A stretch of DNA of 64,000 bases from Cryptomeria japonica (lineage: Eukaryota; Streptophyta; Pinopsida; Cupressales; Cupressaceae). The stretch covers positions 569,305,152 through 569,369,151 of the forward strand of contig NC_081410.1 in NCBI RefSeq assembly GCF_030272615.1. The letters run 5' to 3'. A model generated the notes under the pieces. It was not told the origin of the DNA and did not search any database. It saw only the letters and a list, made by a program, of their open reading frames with translations. Below, in pieces: positions 34,389 through 48,559 of this stretch. Both the position numbers and the translations under genes were made by a program. Each line of letters starts with the position of its first letter. Position 1 is the first letter of the stretch.

Positions 34389-36496
34389 TATTGTTTTGAT
34401 CAGCCCAAAATGATTAAAAAAAGGTACTTGGGGGAGATTCTTTCCCAAGCACAAAAAGTCAATTAATGATTGATTAAAGATAATGGTCTAAATCAAACTT
34501 TCACAAAGTGCTAACTTTGAATTAGGATTGATGATTGATGATGGATTAAAGGAATATTGATTGAGATTTTTGGAGATTTGATTAGGTTGATGTGCTAAGT
34601 CCTCAAAAGTGAGAAGAAAATGATTATGGATTGATGGAAGGAAGAAGAAGAGGAATCCTACCTAGGAATGGATTCATGATGGGATAAAGATATTAGTTGG
34701 GGATTGATGATTGTTTGGATGGATGAAAAATGATTGGGAGGTTTAGCTCAAATGGAGATGAAATAGAGGTTTGATAGTAGGGTTAGGTCAAATGTTTGGC
34801 CAAATTTGGGAATGTTTTGGATGTTATCTACTATTGGAAAGAGAAATCAAACAATGACGAGCACATTTGCCAAAGAAATGCTTTATGACAAGCGTGAAAG
34901 TGAAGGGAGCCTAGATTAGCCCAACAAAAATTTCATTGGTTTTGTATAAGATGAAGACATGCATTAGACATACAACTTAGGTTCGAAGATGGAAACCACT
35001 CAATAGGCCTCTCACACAAGTGTTACCTTAAACAAGCAGATAGATAGAGATTTTGGTAGCACTAGCTCCCCCTTACAATGCACTCACTTCTCAGGCATAC
35101 CAGATTTTCTTACTCCAAAGATCCAAGGATCTATTATATGGGCAATTCCTATCTCATCTTAAGTGCTACATAAGAGGTAACTTCAGGGTACAATTTGCAT
35201 CCCCTACACTATGCATGTGGTATTTTGGGCTACTAAAAAAGGTTCTTAGTGAAATTTCCAAGGGATAACCAATCCAACAAAAGATTCTAAAAGAAAACAC
35301 TTAAGGCTCTAATTGAGCTTATCGGTACAGGGAAGGCCCCCACATACGTCGAATTCATTCAGCACCTCATCTATCTAACCAACATATTTATATAGTTGCT
35401 CAGAAAACCCGCTCGAGACCCCATCGGGAGAGTTGATATCCCCGACGTCTCCCAATTCGAGATACCCTTGTGAGGTGATCAAATCACCATCAAGAATACC
35501 CCTCACTACTAAAAGAAAAGGTGGGTGTTGTTGATCACCTTTCTCTCACACCCAAGATCCATGAAGGTGAGGGGAGAGGATACTTGGTGCAATGGTGGGT
35601 CCACCCTACATACATGCAAGTGCACAAGACACAAAAAACACTTGTTCTTTTTAACCCCAAAAATATGTTTGCTAAACTAAGGCATGAAAAAGAAATCTAC
35701 TTTAGTGGAAAAACATGATTTTCTTCAATAAAACGTCTTGCAACAATGATTAGTAGCTTATGATAATTGATCTTGGGCATTCAAAAAAGAAGAAGCTACA
35801 AACATAAAATGATTATCCCAAAAATATATTGTAAAAGCAGTTTCCTTATGATTTTCTAGGTAATTTCAAAAATGAGTTTGATAAAAAATGAGTTTTACAA
35901 ATAAAGATTGACTTTGAATGTGTTAAACTATTTTTTTAAAATGATATTAAAAATCTAATGACAACCCATTTTATATCTTTGAGTCCTTTTTCCAATGCAT
36001 TTTGAATTTTTAAAATTTGACACTCGAGATAAAAGTTATGCCCATTTTACCAAAACTATTCTCACTAAGCACATGTGTTGATTTGTGTGCTCAAGCATTG
36101 ATTCACAATTTTTAATGAAAAAATAAGAAAATAAAAAATCTAGGCAGGAGGATTTTTTTCATTAAGCGCACACGTTTTGACTCCTGTGCAGGCATTGATT
36201 CACTTGTGCACACACTTATTTATAGGTTTTAAATGAATAAATATCAAAAGGAAAGAGTTAGGCAGGAACATTTTTCAAATGGAGACATCAAAACAATGAA
36301 GTGGAGGCACTGATTCGCAGGAGGACATGCTGATTGACCAAAAACCTACAAAATGGTGATCAAAAAATTTAACTTTCAAATCTCTCGCACTTTTTGATGA
36401 TAGACGTGCTGAACCAGTGAGGCGGACGCATTGATGTGTAGACCAAAGCGTTGAAGTAAAAAACTGTGAGTTAAAAACACTAAAAACTCACACATA
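34389..36496. other. Unassigned spacer
   Basis: About 2.1 kb without a supported gene. The frames at 35053-35268 and 35521-35718 match nothing I know. Between about 36060 and 36460 the words GCATTGATTCAC, GCACTGATTCGC and GCATTGATGTG recur, a weak dispersed repeat. Confidence 0.4.
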
Positions 36497-38983
36497 TGTT
36501 AGAAATAGGGATGTAGGTCCCACTGGGCATGCCAAAATGAAGTAAGGGAAAACCCATGCAAGGTTAGATGGTTAGTTTAAACCCAAATAAACATAAAAAC
36601 CCAAATAAAGTATAAACCAAGCATCTTATACCTTTCAAGAGAGAGTTCTCTTGTGTTCCTCTAATTGAGCTATTGGTGAAGACAATTATGTGCCGCTCCT
36701 TAACTTGTTTGGATTAACTCCTTGATTGGGATGTGGATTTCTCTCTACATACAGCAAGATTGGTTGGATTTAGATTGGATTTGAATGATGATGGATATGG
36801 ATTAGATGGGAGAAGATTTGGGCATTATGATGGCGTGATGGATGATTTTGGATTTCAAATTAACAACATAATATTAGATAAGAAGTGGATGATTTTTGAG
36901 GAAAGGAGACTCCAATTTATAGATTGGAGGAGGTCAAAATGGAGGGCCAAGATTTATTTGGGATGAAGGCTTGAGATAATTTTGAGAGGGAGCACATGGA
37001 TTGAGAGGAAAAGGTGTGGGATTCAAGAGATATTCCATAAAGGTAAATTTTGTCTCCACACCTCTCAAGGTTCATGGGAAAACCTCCCAAGTAAATTGGG
37101 AAGAGAAAAAGGAATATTAAATTCCTTGGGGGGAGGGAAGAGGAATTAAAAATTCCAAAATAAGAGGATGTGTGGGAAGATTAAATGGATAAAGGAATTC
37201 AAAATTCCTTGGGAAGAGGATGCATGGGGAGATTCAAAGAATTTGAATTTATTTGAAAGGCCCAAGGTGATTAGGGATGTGCAAATTATTAAGGAGATTG
37301 ATTAGGTGGCTTAATGAGTGATTATAGAGAAAGTGGGAAAGTTAGGAGGATGTGACATGAGAGATAACGAGTGGAGAAATATGAAATTAGAGAATAATGA
37401 TAAGTATGATTAAAGAAAATTAATTAGGCTAAGTGGAGACTAGGGAAAGTGATTTGTAGGTATCACTTTAGTTGTGTTAATTAATTAAAATTAATTAACT
37501 AAGTGGGTTTTAAAAGAAATAATGGTTGAGGTGCCTTTAGAAGAATGGGAAAATAATTAATCTCTTGATAAATTAATTATTGGACTATATTTGATTTAAT
37601 TAACCTTAAGAATAAGGGAATTAACACAATTAAACTGGTTAATTATGTTGACAGGCTTAAATTAATTAAATATTAATTTAATTAATTTTAGGTGTCTACA
37701 TTTCTCCCCTCTTTGATATAGCTTTATGAAGTGATGAAATATCAAAGAAGAATAAAACATAGTGGATGGAAAGAATAAGGACTAGTAGCATGATGCCCCA
37801 GTCATAGGTTAAATGAGGAAGGATGATGAGGAGGTAGTGGTATGCTCCCTTGAGAGGACATGTGGGTTCTAAGAACACAGGTGTGCTCTCAAAATGGATA
37901 AGAGGACTAGATAATGAAAATATGAAGATGATGAAGGGGGAGTGAATGAATAAATTGGAGTCTCCAAGATAAATGGGTGAAATGGGATGAATGAATGAAA
38001 TGGAGTGGATGAGATTTCTTTCTGTAAAGATGTGGAGATCAAACCTAGTTTTGATACTGCCAGAAATTATCCACACCACTGATTATAGGAATTAGGATGT
38101 TTTGAAAATCTGCGGCATGGACTAGACTCTCAAACAATAGATATTGCTATGTATACAAGTTTGCAAACATCAATGATGATGTAAATTAGAGAATGTAGGA
38201 TCGTACAAAAGAAACCATTAAACATGCCATACCAAAACAACAAAGCCCCATTATATACCAACCAATACTTGCCAAGATACAAGATGGTTAGGGCAGCTCT
38301 GAACAGGTACAATCCTAGGACACAAGATAAAAATGTTAGAGCAAAAAGCTCAATCATGACATCTCTTGCCAAGAGTAGGACATGGATTTGGTTAGGGTGC
38401 CAAGCATGGCAAGGATACATCCCAATGGGTAGGAAGATGGATTTGGGTGTATTGCTAGACATTGGAAGGATGCATCTTGATGGGCAGGGTACAGATAGAT
38501 TGAAATATGCAAGAGACAAGATGTTGTGCGGGATATCTAGGTGAGAATATTTCAGCTTGGATTTGATTAAAACATCATGGATGGGTGTTTAGATTACATG
38601 TGAGTCATTATAAGATCAGGTTGATGGGAAAATCTCAATGTGATGGGTGTCATAAATAGATGGATAATGTGGGAGGGGGATAAATGATTGAATAGGATTG
38701 GATGGGATGGGGAATATTGATATGATATGATGGGATTGGTTTGTGGATATATGATAAATGGAGGGGACCAATGACAAGGGAGATCCAAGGCTTGGTAAGA
38801 GGATGAATGGATGGGTATATTTCTTGGATAGGAGGTGAAGGGATTAAGGAGATGGATGGTGATAAGATATGGAGGACTAAAGGATGGAGAATAGGTGGAA
38901 TGGGAATCAAAGAACTATGTTGCAAAGGAGGAAAATTCCCCACTAAAGGTAGTGCAATTAAGGATAGATGGATGGTGGATAAA
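36497..38983 (+). repeat. Repeat D, copy 2, cut by the minus-strand element
   Basis: Possible LTR-type start TGTTAGAAATAGGG at 36497. Clear similarity to copy 1 begins near 36538 and runs to GATGGTGGATAAA at 38983. In copy 1 the same place (about 33137-33149) continues without a break. The right part is therefore displaced by element E. Confidence 0.65.
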
Positions 38984-41564
38984 TGTTGAACACAAGATGC
39001 CACTGAGAGGGGGAGTGAATCAGTGGTTCTAGATCTTGACCTCTTCATACTAGGAGAGATTAGCAGTTACCAATCCCAATGCCAAGTTAACCTATCGGTA
39101 AGAGAAGGAAATATATCATAAATCAAGAACACACAAATACACATCACATGACATGGGTATTTACGAGGAAAACCCAAGATGGGAAAAACCTTGGTGAGAA
39201 ATGTTGTTGGAATCTACTACTCCAATCCAGCCCCACAATGAAAACCTTGGTTACAATATTTAGGGCACCAAACAAAGGAGCACCAACTCCTGCACCAAGT
39301 TCCAACTCAGTGATCTATAATGAACATAATCAATTAAAAGAGTGATAATCTAATTGCAAGTGAATCTTGTAACCACTGCATACACTTTAACCTATTGGTT
39401 TGTCACCTCCTCTTCCTTACTAGTAGACTCCTACTCTTCCTTCTATCTCTCTCTCTCTCTCTATCTCTCTACTCACCTTCACCTATTGTTGCAGACACAC
39501 CGGCTCTACTTCTTCCTATTGGATGAATAGTCAGATCATATACCTGCTACTGGTTACTCTACTCATTGGTTTATCTTTTCTCTGCACTCTACCTGTCAAA
39601 AATTTTCTCCCATACACACATGTAGTTGCTTCTCTCTGCAATTCCTTCTAGTTGGCTTGAACACCACCGGTTCCCACCTCTCCAACTCACTTTGCAGTTT
39701 ACCAATTACATTGATCTTTTTGGTTAAGCCACTTCTAAACCCTCTCACCGGTTTCACCTTCCTTGTTGGATCTTTGCTTCAGATGTTGAGTTCCTTGACT
39801 CTACTCAGTGTTATATGTTCTCTACTTTGCTCAGGATCACTTTTCTCTACCAATTAGAATCGCACCTTCAATATTTGATCAATATAAATACATTAGAGCT
39901 TTCCCACCAACACATGAGTTTGAACTTTGGTGCACTAGGGTTTGCTCACTAAACAATTTGGCATACCAAATCTAATCAAATCTCTTCTTTGAAATTGTGG
40001 ACTTGCAACAAATCATCCATAGCTGCTAGTCTTGTAACTTCCAATAAATATTTGGTATGTTTATCAAATACAGTAGACAAATCATCGACCTGCTTCAATC
40101 CATTAAATTAAATGATCTCATAGTTAGCTTTTCTAGGTTGATAAGTTGATCAGATCTCTTTCTTTGATCAACTTGTGAGGGGTCATCCTTTGATTTTCCT
40201 TGAGACGCACACTTTTGTAGTTTCCTCATGATTGTCACAATCAACATTTAATGTTGACCAATTCCAAAAACCTCACCAACACGACACTCCACCGACCTCT
40301 GCATGCTTTCCACTTCAACTCCACATGGCACCCCTATCAATATCCATCTCAACTTAGACCTCTATGTCATTTCAGAGAAGATCATCGACCAAACAATTAA
40401 TTGGTGCACGCCTACTAGTCATCTAACCCTTCTGGTACACCTCACCTTATCAGTTGACCTTTTTGCCATCACCATATATGTCTTGCCAGTGTATCACATT
40501 TACCCCATCATCAACCATGTCGATCCTCAACAAAAATATAGGATGACTCACTATGTGCATCTTCATCAGATTGAGAGCACTTCACATTTGTCTCTTAGTT
40601 CACTTAGTTGCATCCCGGTAACCTTGTTTACCAGTTGGGACACTAGATGACTTCGTGTTTTCAACCTCTAACCATCTCCATATGTGGAAACAACAATCTC
40701 CACCCGAGTGTGTGTAACTCCAAGTGTGTAATTGCAAAGATTCATCTTTATTTGACCTATTATCCTCTTAACCGGTTTGCTAAAATTGCAAACCCATCAT
40801 CTCAACTCTTCCTTTTTTGTCCCTGCAACACATCTTGACTTCACATGCTAATCCAATGTACATCTAAAATCTCAACCACTAGAGGCATTCCCATGTTTTT
40901 CTTTCGTCATCCGGTCTATGCATCCCATCACTTGCCTTTGCTTACTTTTACTATCTTATCCTAGAGAGTCATGATGCATTCCATGTATGTTGTGGGATTA
41001 GCAAGGTATTATCACTTACCAGTGGGAAGAGTAGACAACTAAACTTCAACTACAAAACAATGGGGGAGGAAGATCTATGTCACCTACCGGTAATGATGTA
41101 ACTTCACTAAGGAGAGGATACATCTCCAACTTGACATATGTCCTAGTACCTTTTCCATATGTCATCTTTGCTCACTAAAGAAGCACTCTTTCTGTCAACC
41201 TTGTCTTCATTTGGTGGGATTCCTAATAGATGGAATCACACTATCATACCGGTTGCACTACTAACCCTTCATTAGTTCATACTACAACAAGCTCTACCAG
41301 TCACACGCTTTATGGTTCTCATCACTCACCAGTCACTTTTCTATAATGCTTGTTCACCAACAACATGCATACTCACTAACTAGTTCCTTCCTCCCAATAC
41401 TAACATGTAAACTGGTTACTCCAACATGTTTACTTATTGGCTTGACTATCCACACAATCGGTTGATAGCATTGGCACCATATAAACTATTCTCCCATTCT
41501 AGTTGTCCTGCTTTACTGGTAACATGCTATACCGGTTGACATCAATGACAACACAATGCCAACA
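38984..41564 (-). repeat. 3' LTR of element E (2.6 kb)
   Basis: On the minus strand it starts TGTTGGCATTGTGTTGTC after a purine tract and ends GTTCAACA. It holds the box GTTTTTCCCATCTTGGGTTT (about 39170-39190) found in other Copia LTRs here, and a CT microsatellite near 39440-39472. It cuts repeat D copy 2 cleanly. The partner LTR is not in the window. Confidence 0.7.
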
Positions 41565-41576
41565 ATATCCCCCTTT
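41565..41576 (-). promoter_or_regulatory. Polypurine tract of element E
   Basis: Reads AAAGGGGGATAT on the minus strand next to LTR start TGTTGGCA. Confidence 0.75.
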
Positions 41577-43341
41577 GGCATTGATGTCAACACATGTAGT
41601 ATTTGGTATACTACATATTCTTTCTCCCCCTTTGACAACAATGGCAAAGGGCACTAACATCTGGTAAAGTACAAGCATTATGTCTCCCTCTTCCTATTGA
41701 TTGCTTCTCTATTTTTTACCACTATTCTTTGCATCATCTCAAACAACAACACTTGAGATGGAGGGTTTAGACGCCAACTAACTACAATCTTATATACCAG
41801 TCTAATACCAATTTGCAAAAGCACCCAATTGTTGAAAGATGTGTCAATGAATACTACTTACCTATTGGTCAAACTGCATCTTCTCCATCTGATATCAATT
41901 GTTGATGCAGGCATTGATACAAATTGGTGCTAATCCAATGCCAATGGTACACTCTTAATTTGTGGGGGTTGCACTAACACAAATTTATTGGTATCAATTA
42001 GGTACCAATCTGATAAATTCTCCCTATGTGTAGGTAACTCTCCCTCTTTGTGCTCACAACCGGCTAAGTGAGATCTTTTCTTCTCCTTTGCAGACTGTTC
42101 TTCTTGTAAACCAAATGCCACTTCTTATCACCTAGTGGCTCATTGATAGATGAGAAAATCCTTTTCTTGTTCTACTCTACTTCCAGGCAAGCTAATTGTG
42201 ACTTTAATAGATAGACAAATTGAATATGCATCTTCCCAAAGTCACTAACATACTGGTATGGTCAACCAACTACCTAATCTGCCACTATGTTCAGTATGCC
42301 TGATACCAATTAGAGGATATAGCAGTGAACTCCCCTTGAATTATAAATCTCTCATCTTGTTAGCGTGTCAGGTCCTAGTCAAGTGTGTCAATTTGCCCCT
42401 TGTGCCGATAGAGGTGAGAATATATGAATTGCAGATGATCTATCACATCCATGATGTCCATAATAATCTTGTGACATCCTCTTTCATGATCACAATACTA
42501 GCCTATATCAACATCATGTCACTTATCCAACCGGTTGACTCATTAGGATGTATGCACTTGAGATTAATTATTGGTTCAACACATTGCTGGACAATGCTTC
42601 TCTAATATTGTCCAAGGGAAATTTCTTCTTTCCAAGCCACCGAGGCCATTGTAATGTTACCGAAATGCATTGCAACACATATTCTTCAATACCAGTAATT
42701 GTCCCTATCGACAACATACTGCACATGCCAGTTTACTGTACCTCCAATATCTCTACCAGTATACTTTGTCCATTGGCTCTCCTTCTAGTGCCACATCCCA
42801 CTTTGATAGTTGCAACAATGATCCATCTTTCCCATGTGAATGTGTAGCCAAGATATTAATTACACACACTCTTTCATCTCAACTTCTCCCTCATGCTGAT
42901 AGTCACCCATCCTTAATATTTGTCCATGTCAACATTTAGGGGTGAATGATTTGATCAACATGTATCTCCCCCTAAGGATCTACATCTCATTTAAACATTA
43001 GGAGATTTCACTTGTGCATTGAATGCACAGTGTTGGTCCATGGTCATGTTTTCACCCTTCTTCCTCCATACCTACTTGGACTCCCCCCTCTTCTCATTTG
43101 TATACATTAGAGAAGGTCTCATCTTCTTCTGCTAATAGGTCTTTTCTTTACCAGGTTCTGTAGTATGACTGGATACATTTTCATAGAAGCATATTGCATT
43201 TATCCCAACTAGATGATTGGAAGACCTTCTATCAAACTGATTTGATCTTCTTCTCAAGGTCATGCCATTGTAGCCCACTACCAGTTTCAACTAACTTCTT
43301 GATTTTGCAGGTGCGGTTCTCCTTTGGGAATAGTTGTTATG
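41577..43341 (-). other. Degenerate internal part of element E
   Basis: By position this should correspond to ORF B of element A. I could not show similarity by eye. All frames are broken, and plus-strand frames in this stretch have no known motif. Confidence 0.4.
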
Positions 43342-44441
43342 CTAGTTTCCATGTGCATGAATCATCTTCTTCATACACTCATTACTTCTATGGCTAGATC
43401 CATTACAGTTATAACATATATAATTTATATTTCTTGAAGCATCAAATGGACTCTGGTTAGCATAACTAGGGGTGAGCTTATGCATGTTTCTACATTCTGA
43501 TGTTCTATAATTGAATGCATTACATCTTTTAAAAACTGAATTTCTATTCCTAGGATAAATACCTTTTCTATTCCTAGACATTATTTTTCATTCCTCTGCC
43601 CTATGGCCATATCCCTTACAAGCAAAAGAGTAACTAGAGAATGATGGCTTATTACTTAAAAATTCATTCTACCAGACATTAGGTGATCTTACTGATTTGG
43701 CTTCTCCACTTCTACTTCTCCAGGGTGCAACATCTCTTTTTCCTCCACCTGTAGGAGATCTTTTAGGCTACCTTCTTGGTTCTTGTTTCCAATGAACCTA
43801 TCTTCTCTCATCTCTCTTTTTTCTTTAGGATCTACATTATTTCTTCTGGTTGCATCGGTCTTCATTTTAGCCTCATGTCCTCATCAGTTGTAGTTAGGTG
43901 AACCTTCTTTCTTGGTGCACTTCAGAACCTGTAGGTTTGAACCTTGTTATCTCCATTAGAGGAGACAAACTGAATGTCTTTGTGGGAGACAACCATGCTT
44001 GTGGAGCATTCACCAACATCATATCCTAATCCTTCAGTGTCCTTGGAATGTTTTTGTTTACTCAACATTTTGTCCAAGACCCTAGTGCTACCATCATACC
44101 GGATCCTTACCTTGAGCTCATATTGACACTTGTCAATGTCTTTCCTCATGTTCTCCATTTCACCTTTTAGGTCCTCTCATTCTTTGTCCGTTGTCTCCAC
44201 TTCTAACTCTAGCTCCTCACATCTTCTCTTGTTAGCATCAAAGACATATTTTTATTCACCCGTCCTTCCTTTTTCCTCCTCTACCTGAGATGTCAATATG
44301 CAGATATTATTATTTGATTCTTCAAGGCATGTTATCAATCGACTACATTCTTCATGAACAAAAATTGTGTACCTCTTAAATTAATTTCTAAAATTTTGGA
44401 GCTCTTCTAGTGCACTTACCAGTTTACATTTAAGATCAACT
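43342..44441 (-). pseudogene. ORF A-like gag protein of element E, broken
   Basis: Minus strand. A coiled-coil region (about 44441-43930; EELELEVETTDKE, then stops) leads to STRVLDKMLSKQKHSKDTEGLGYDVGECSTS. This resembles the matching place in ORF A (KNTTGLGFSRYEEGETS). It is followed by one complete CCHC knuckle, CYNCNGSSHRSNEC, and a damaged one, CNAFNYRTSEC. So element E belongs to the same type as element A. It is cut at its N-terminal side by the repeat that starts at 44442. Confidence 0.65.
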
Positions 44442-46760
44442 TGTTGGGACTCATAAAAATCATGCTAAATTTGGTGACCCAATGAAGCCTTGTTTTATAG
44501 ATTTCTTTTCACGACTTTGTTTTATGGCAAGGCAAGTGCTTTTTTGTAATTCACTTTGAACTTGAACCTTTATGGTTGAAGGTTCAAGGTTCAATCGCTT
44601 CTCCTGCTTGTGTTGTGGCTTTGTAATGTTTTTTAATAAGCAAGTGAGAATGTGTTATGTCTGTTTTGAACCATTTGCTAATCGGTTCAAGTTTCAAGGT
44701 TCAATATATCCCTTTCTTTTTATCCAAGGTCTTTGCCCGTTACTTTTTTCACTTAAGTGGAAGGGTCTATGCATCATCAAGAGGGGCCCCCTTTGAGAGT
44801 CTATCCCTGGGCAGATTCTGATAAGATTTTAATTTTTCCTAAGTCCTATTTCTTTTCTTATGTATCTGTCGAGTTTCCTAAAGATCGAGCAAGTTTTTTT
44901 AGATCTTGCGGCTGTCGCTATACCGCAACCCAAAAGTGCTCGATGGTTATTTGTTGCGACATGGCAACAAAGTGGTGGGACCCATGAGAAAGGTGGGGAG
45001 CGAATAAAGTTGTTATCGGGCATTGGAAGTCAGGTTTTCAGATTATCTCAATAACCCGATGGAAAGGGCTAAGGAGAACATTTTATCCCACATTGGCCAC
45101 ATAGAGGAAATTTGTTGTATTTAAATACTTGGCCGCACACATCCTTAGTGTCAAATCTTATGGGATTTTGGCAAGTGGCCGATCAAGATAGGTGGTGGGC
45201 CCCTCGTATGTGCATGTGTCTCAAAGCAGCCTAATTTTGTAGAAAAGGGGAAATTAAATAGCGGGCAATTTACAAAAGATCGAACGGCGGTTGCTATACC
45301 ATAGGATGAAAGTGATTGACTGTTAACAGCCGTGACTTGGCGACTGATGAGCTGGCAGGCCAAGTGGCACCGAGGTATGCATTGAGCAGTTGATGAGGTG
45401 CAGACAAGTGGTGGACACGTGGTGACATCGTGGCATAGGATGTAGCTGCTAAGAGGAGCTAAGGGTCGAGCAGATCAAGAAAGATCAATGGTGATCAAGA
45501 TGAATCCAAAGGTTGTCGCTATGTCACAACGTAAAAATGCTCACCACATATTGCCTGTGACTTGGTGACAAACCACTAGCATTGAACCATGGTTGATAGT
45601 TAATGCAAGCAGATAAGGCATGCGATTCATTCTGGTGGTTAGTGGAGGCCCTACTAAGGTGTCAGAGTGGAGGGCCCATAATGAATACCCTCATGACAGG
45701 TGGCACCCAGTTGTGAACTCCAAAGCCAATCAAAGGGTGCCATGTGGCATATCATCAAGGTGTATATCAAGCAGACCATGACTTCGATGGATTATTGAAT
45801 GGACTCACCGAAGGCATCAATTTCATCAACATGAAAGGTTTTGATAAAACTAGGGTTTTGATAAGATGTGAAAATGGCTAGCCAAAGAGGAAGTTTGGCT
45901 GAAAGGCTGATGCCGAACAAACCGAAGGAGGTGGTGGGTATGAAGGAGATGACTTGGCAGTCTGGGTGTGTTAGGTGGTGAACCAAAGGTTGACAAGTGG
46001 CAAGCCTGAATGAATAGGTGGAGTCTAGGAAGATCTTAGAGAAAATCTAGAGAGGCCAAGTTGTGACACCATTGGCATAGTTAAGAGCCATTCAAAGAAG
46101 CTAAAGGCCGAGCAGGTTTAGGAAGTAAAGAAAAAGCAAGTTCAAAGAAGATCTACGGTTGTTGCCATACTGCAAGATGGAAGTGCTCAAATTTTAATGG
46201 TTGTGACTTGGTGACTGATGAAGTGGCAGGATATGGGCCCCGGAATGAACCAGATGGTGCCATGTGGTGGAGATGCATGGCAGATGTCTACATGACAAGA
46301 TTCAAAGATTTAAAATATAATTTATGACTTTGGTGAATAGGAAGAAAATTAAATGACCAACCTATAGAAAGATTGGTGGCTAAGGGATTTATTTTTTCTT
46401 GATATATGTACTATATATCGATGCATGGCTCTTCATCTGAGGAATCTAATTTTGCAGTCAAGGGCAACCCACGATAAGTATTTTTGGGACAGTGACCTTG
46501 GGATTTCAAGGTTTATTCTTCAATCAAAAAGATTGGATTTTCTACAGGCCAAGTGCAGTAGCGATTAAGTTTTTAAATAGCCAGAGACCAAAGTGGTGGG
46601 GCCCATTTCTAAGTGGATTACTCAAGGAAGTTAAAAGGTGTGTTAGTTTCCCATGATCGGATGGTTGTTGCTATACTGCGATGGAAACTCATCTAAACTT
46701 TAAAGGCCACGACTTGGTGACCAAAAGAAAAGTGCTCGGAGAGAAGGCATCCTGATCCGT
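44442..46760 (+). repeat. LTR-like repeat of element F, left copy
   Basis: Starts TGTTGGGACTCATAAAAATC. The stretch of about 44540-45240 is clearly similar to 58365-59050 (for example GAACTTGAACCTT and TTTATCCCACATTGGCC). Beyond 45240 the two diverge. Here a degenerate motif with core GTYGCTATACYGCA recurs five times (see separate entry). The end and a primer-binding site could not be fixed. It may be a full LTR or a diverged relative of the right copy. Confidence 0.55.
44881..46740 (+). repeat. Five dispersed copies of a GTYGCTATACYGCA unit
   Basis: Cores at about 44913, 45289, 45512, 46160 and 46666. Each is preceded by GATC(G/A)A or GATC words. Most are followed by AAAGTGCTC and then by GTGACTTGGYGAC. 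One related copy lies at 58729-58750. Spacing is irregular, about 220-650 bp. Confidence 0.6.
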
Positions 46761-48559
46761 TGGTGCCAAAGAATTTTAAATATTCAAAATAAATATTGGT
46801 AGAGATATGCAAGTTGGATATGACATTGCTCCAAGATGAAAATGGGTTGGTTAGAGGTACCCAAGAGATCTACAAGGAGATATATGAAGAACATAATGGT
46901 GCATCGCTCTGTGATAAGAAATTATCAATGCTCTGGCATAGGACAATCCACCAATATTATGAAGCTGTCAGTTGCTGCAACCAATTTTGGGTAATAGGAG
47001 CCTACCCTTTCAGCCATCTCACAAATGAATGCTCAGTGAATTAATGAAGCATGCATCCCAGAAGAAATGTTAGAGTTCTCCCTCAACTGCAATGGCACAG
47101 ATATAACTTTTGCATTAAAATACTGTTAGGGTAAAATTATTCTTCTAGGTGGTCTGAAGCTTGTTGCATCCTGATTTCTATAAAAGGATACCAAGGCTAC
47201 CTAGAAAACGGACACAATTTTTGTAGCTAAACTCTAGCAAAATTAATACAGGTCTTTGTCTTAGCAATTTTTGAGTCAAATATGAAGTACTTGTAACCTT
47301 CTGATAGAGGAATAAAATATATAGTCCAGAGAATTTAAACATAGACTTGTATTGTCTCTATGTCATTGTGTTGGTGTTTATTTCATTTAAGTAATCAAGG
47401 ATTGCTTATTTGAATGATTTGTTAGGCATCTAATGAAGTTGTTTTGATTCTTTTTCTTAAGGAGAAAAATATAAAATACTTTGAACAAAGTCATTGATAT
47501 CAGTACTTTTGATGTGGATTTGATGATGAAGTGTGATGCAGATTAGCACTCTGTATATGTCAAGCATATTCAAAGTTAATAGATCAGGAATTTGTGATTT
47601 GTGTACTAGTTTCTCTTGTCAAGTTGCAGTCTGTTGTAGATGACTTTTTTGCCCAGATAAAGCACTGGTTTATCTGTTGGTTTTTGTTGCATTTTGTGAT
47701 CCTCTTTTAAAAAGTCAAATCATTTTTCCATTTAGGTTAGTTGTACTAGTCAATAAGGAAATTTTGCAGGAATTTACATTGCTTTTGGCAAACTATTTAC
47801 TATTTTGTTGAGAAAATAGTCTTTAAAAGGGTTCACCTGCCCAAGATTTTATAAGCTTAAAGTGTAGGAGGTTTCCTAATTCTAGAACCTCATATTGTTG
47901 TCTTTATTTCAAACTTTTGTTGTTCTCTTCCATTGCAGCACAAAGGTAATAATTTTCACTTTTAAAGAGAAGAAACAAAAGGTGTCAAAATGGAGAACAA
48001 CAAAAATAGCGACTCTCTTGGGGAGTAATCTAAAGATCTCTGGTTTAGATTGCTAAATCAGATTGGAAGTGAGTCTGGCCAAAGTCATTTGGGGAAGAGT
48101 CTTAGAAGTTTAGAAATCTGAAACTTATTTTTGAGATTTGAAAAGGTATACCCTAGAAGGTCTTGTTGCTATGAAATTTGAAAATATTATGTGACTCTGT
48201 TGTGTGTGTTAAATACCCAAAAATTTGAAGTTGTTTCAGAGTGAAGATCAGTGGTTAAATTTGATTCCTCTTCAAGGAGGTGGCGACTTTGTAAGAATGA
48301 AACTGAGATTTGGAGGACTTCTACGAATTTTCAGTGAGAAGTGAAGTGAATAGCAACAGCAAATATACCTAGGTATTTCCCATTCATGAGATAACTTTTG
48401 TTCCTTAGAAGGTGAAGCAAGTCACGAGGAAAAGGAGTATTGGTTCTAAGGTTACATACTTCTTGTTTTGAAAAGTTTCATTCAGAAATATGGTGAGAAG
48501 TATGTATGGTTATGAAGTTAATGATTGCATATGTTTTGAAAAGAGAGTAAAATAGTAAG
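46761..48559 (+). other. Unassigned region upstream of ORF F
   Basis: About 1.8 kb with one 82-codon frame (46796-47044) that I do not recognise and that starts without a clear ATG context. The rest reads as AT-rich leader-like DNA. Confidence 0.4.

Noticed and set aside
46796-47044. 82-codon frame as a gene
   Set aside because: No ATG in good context, no known motif and no neighbour that supports it.
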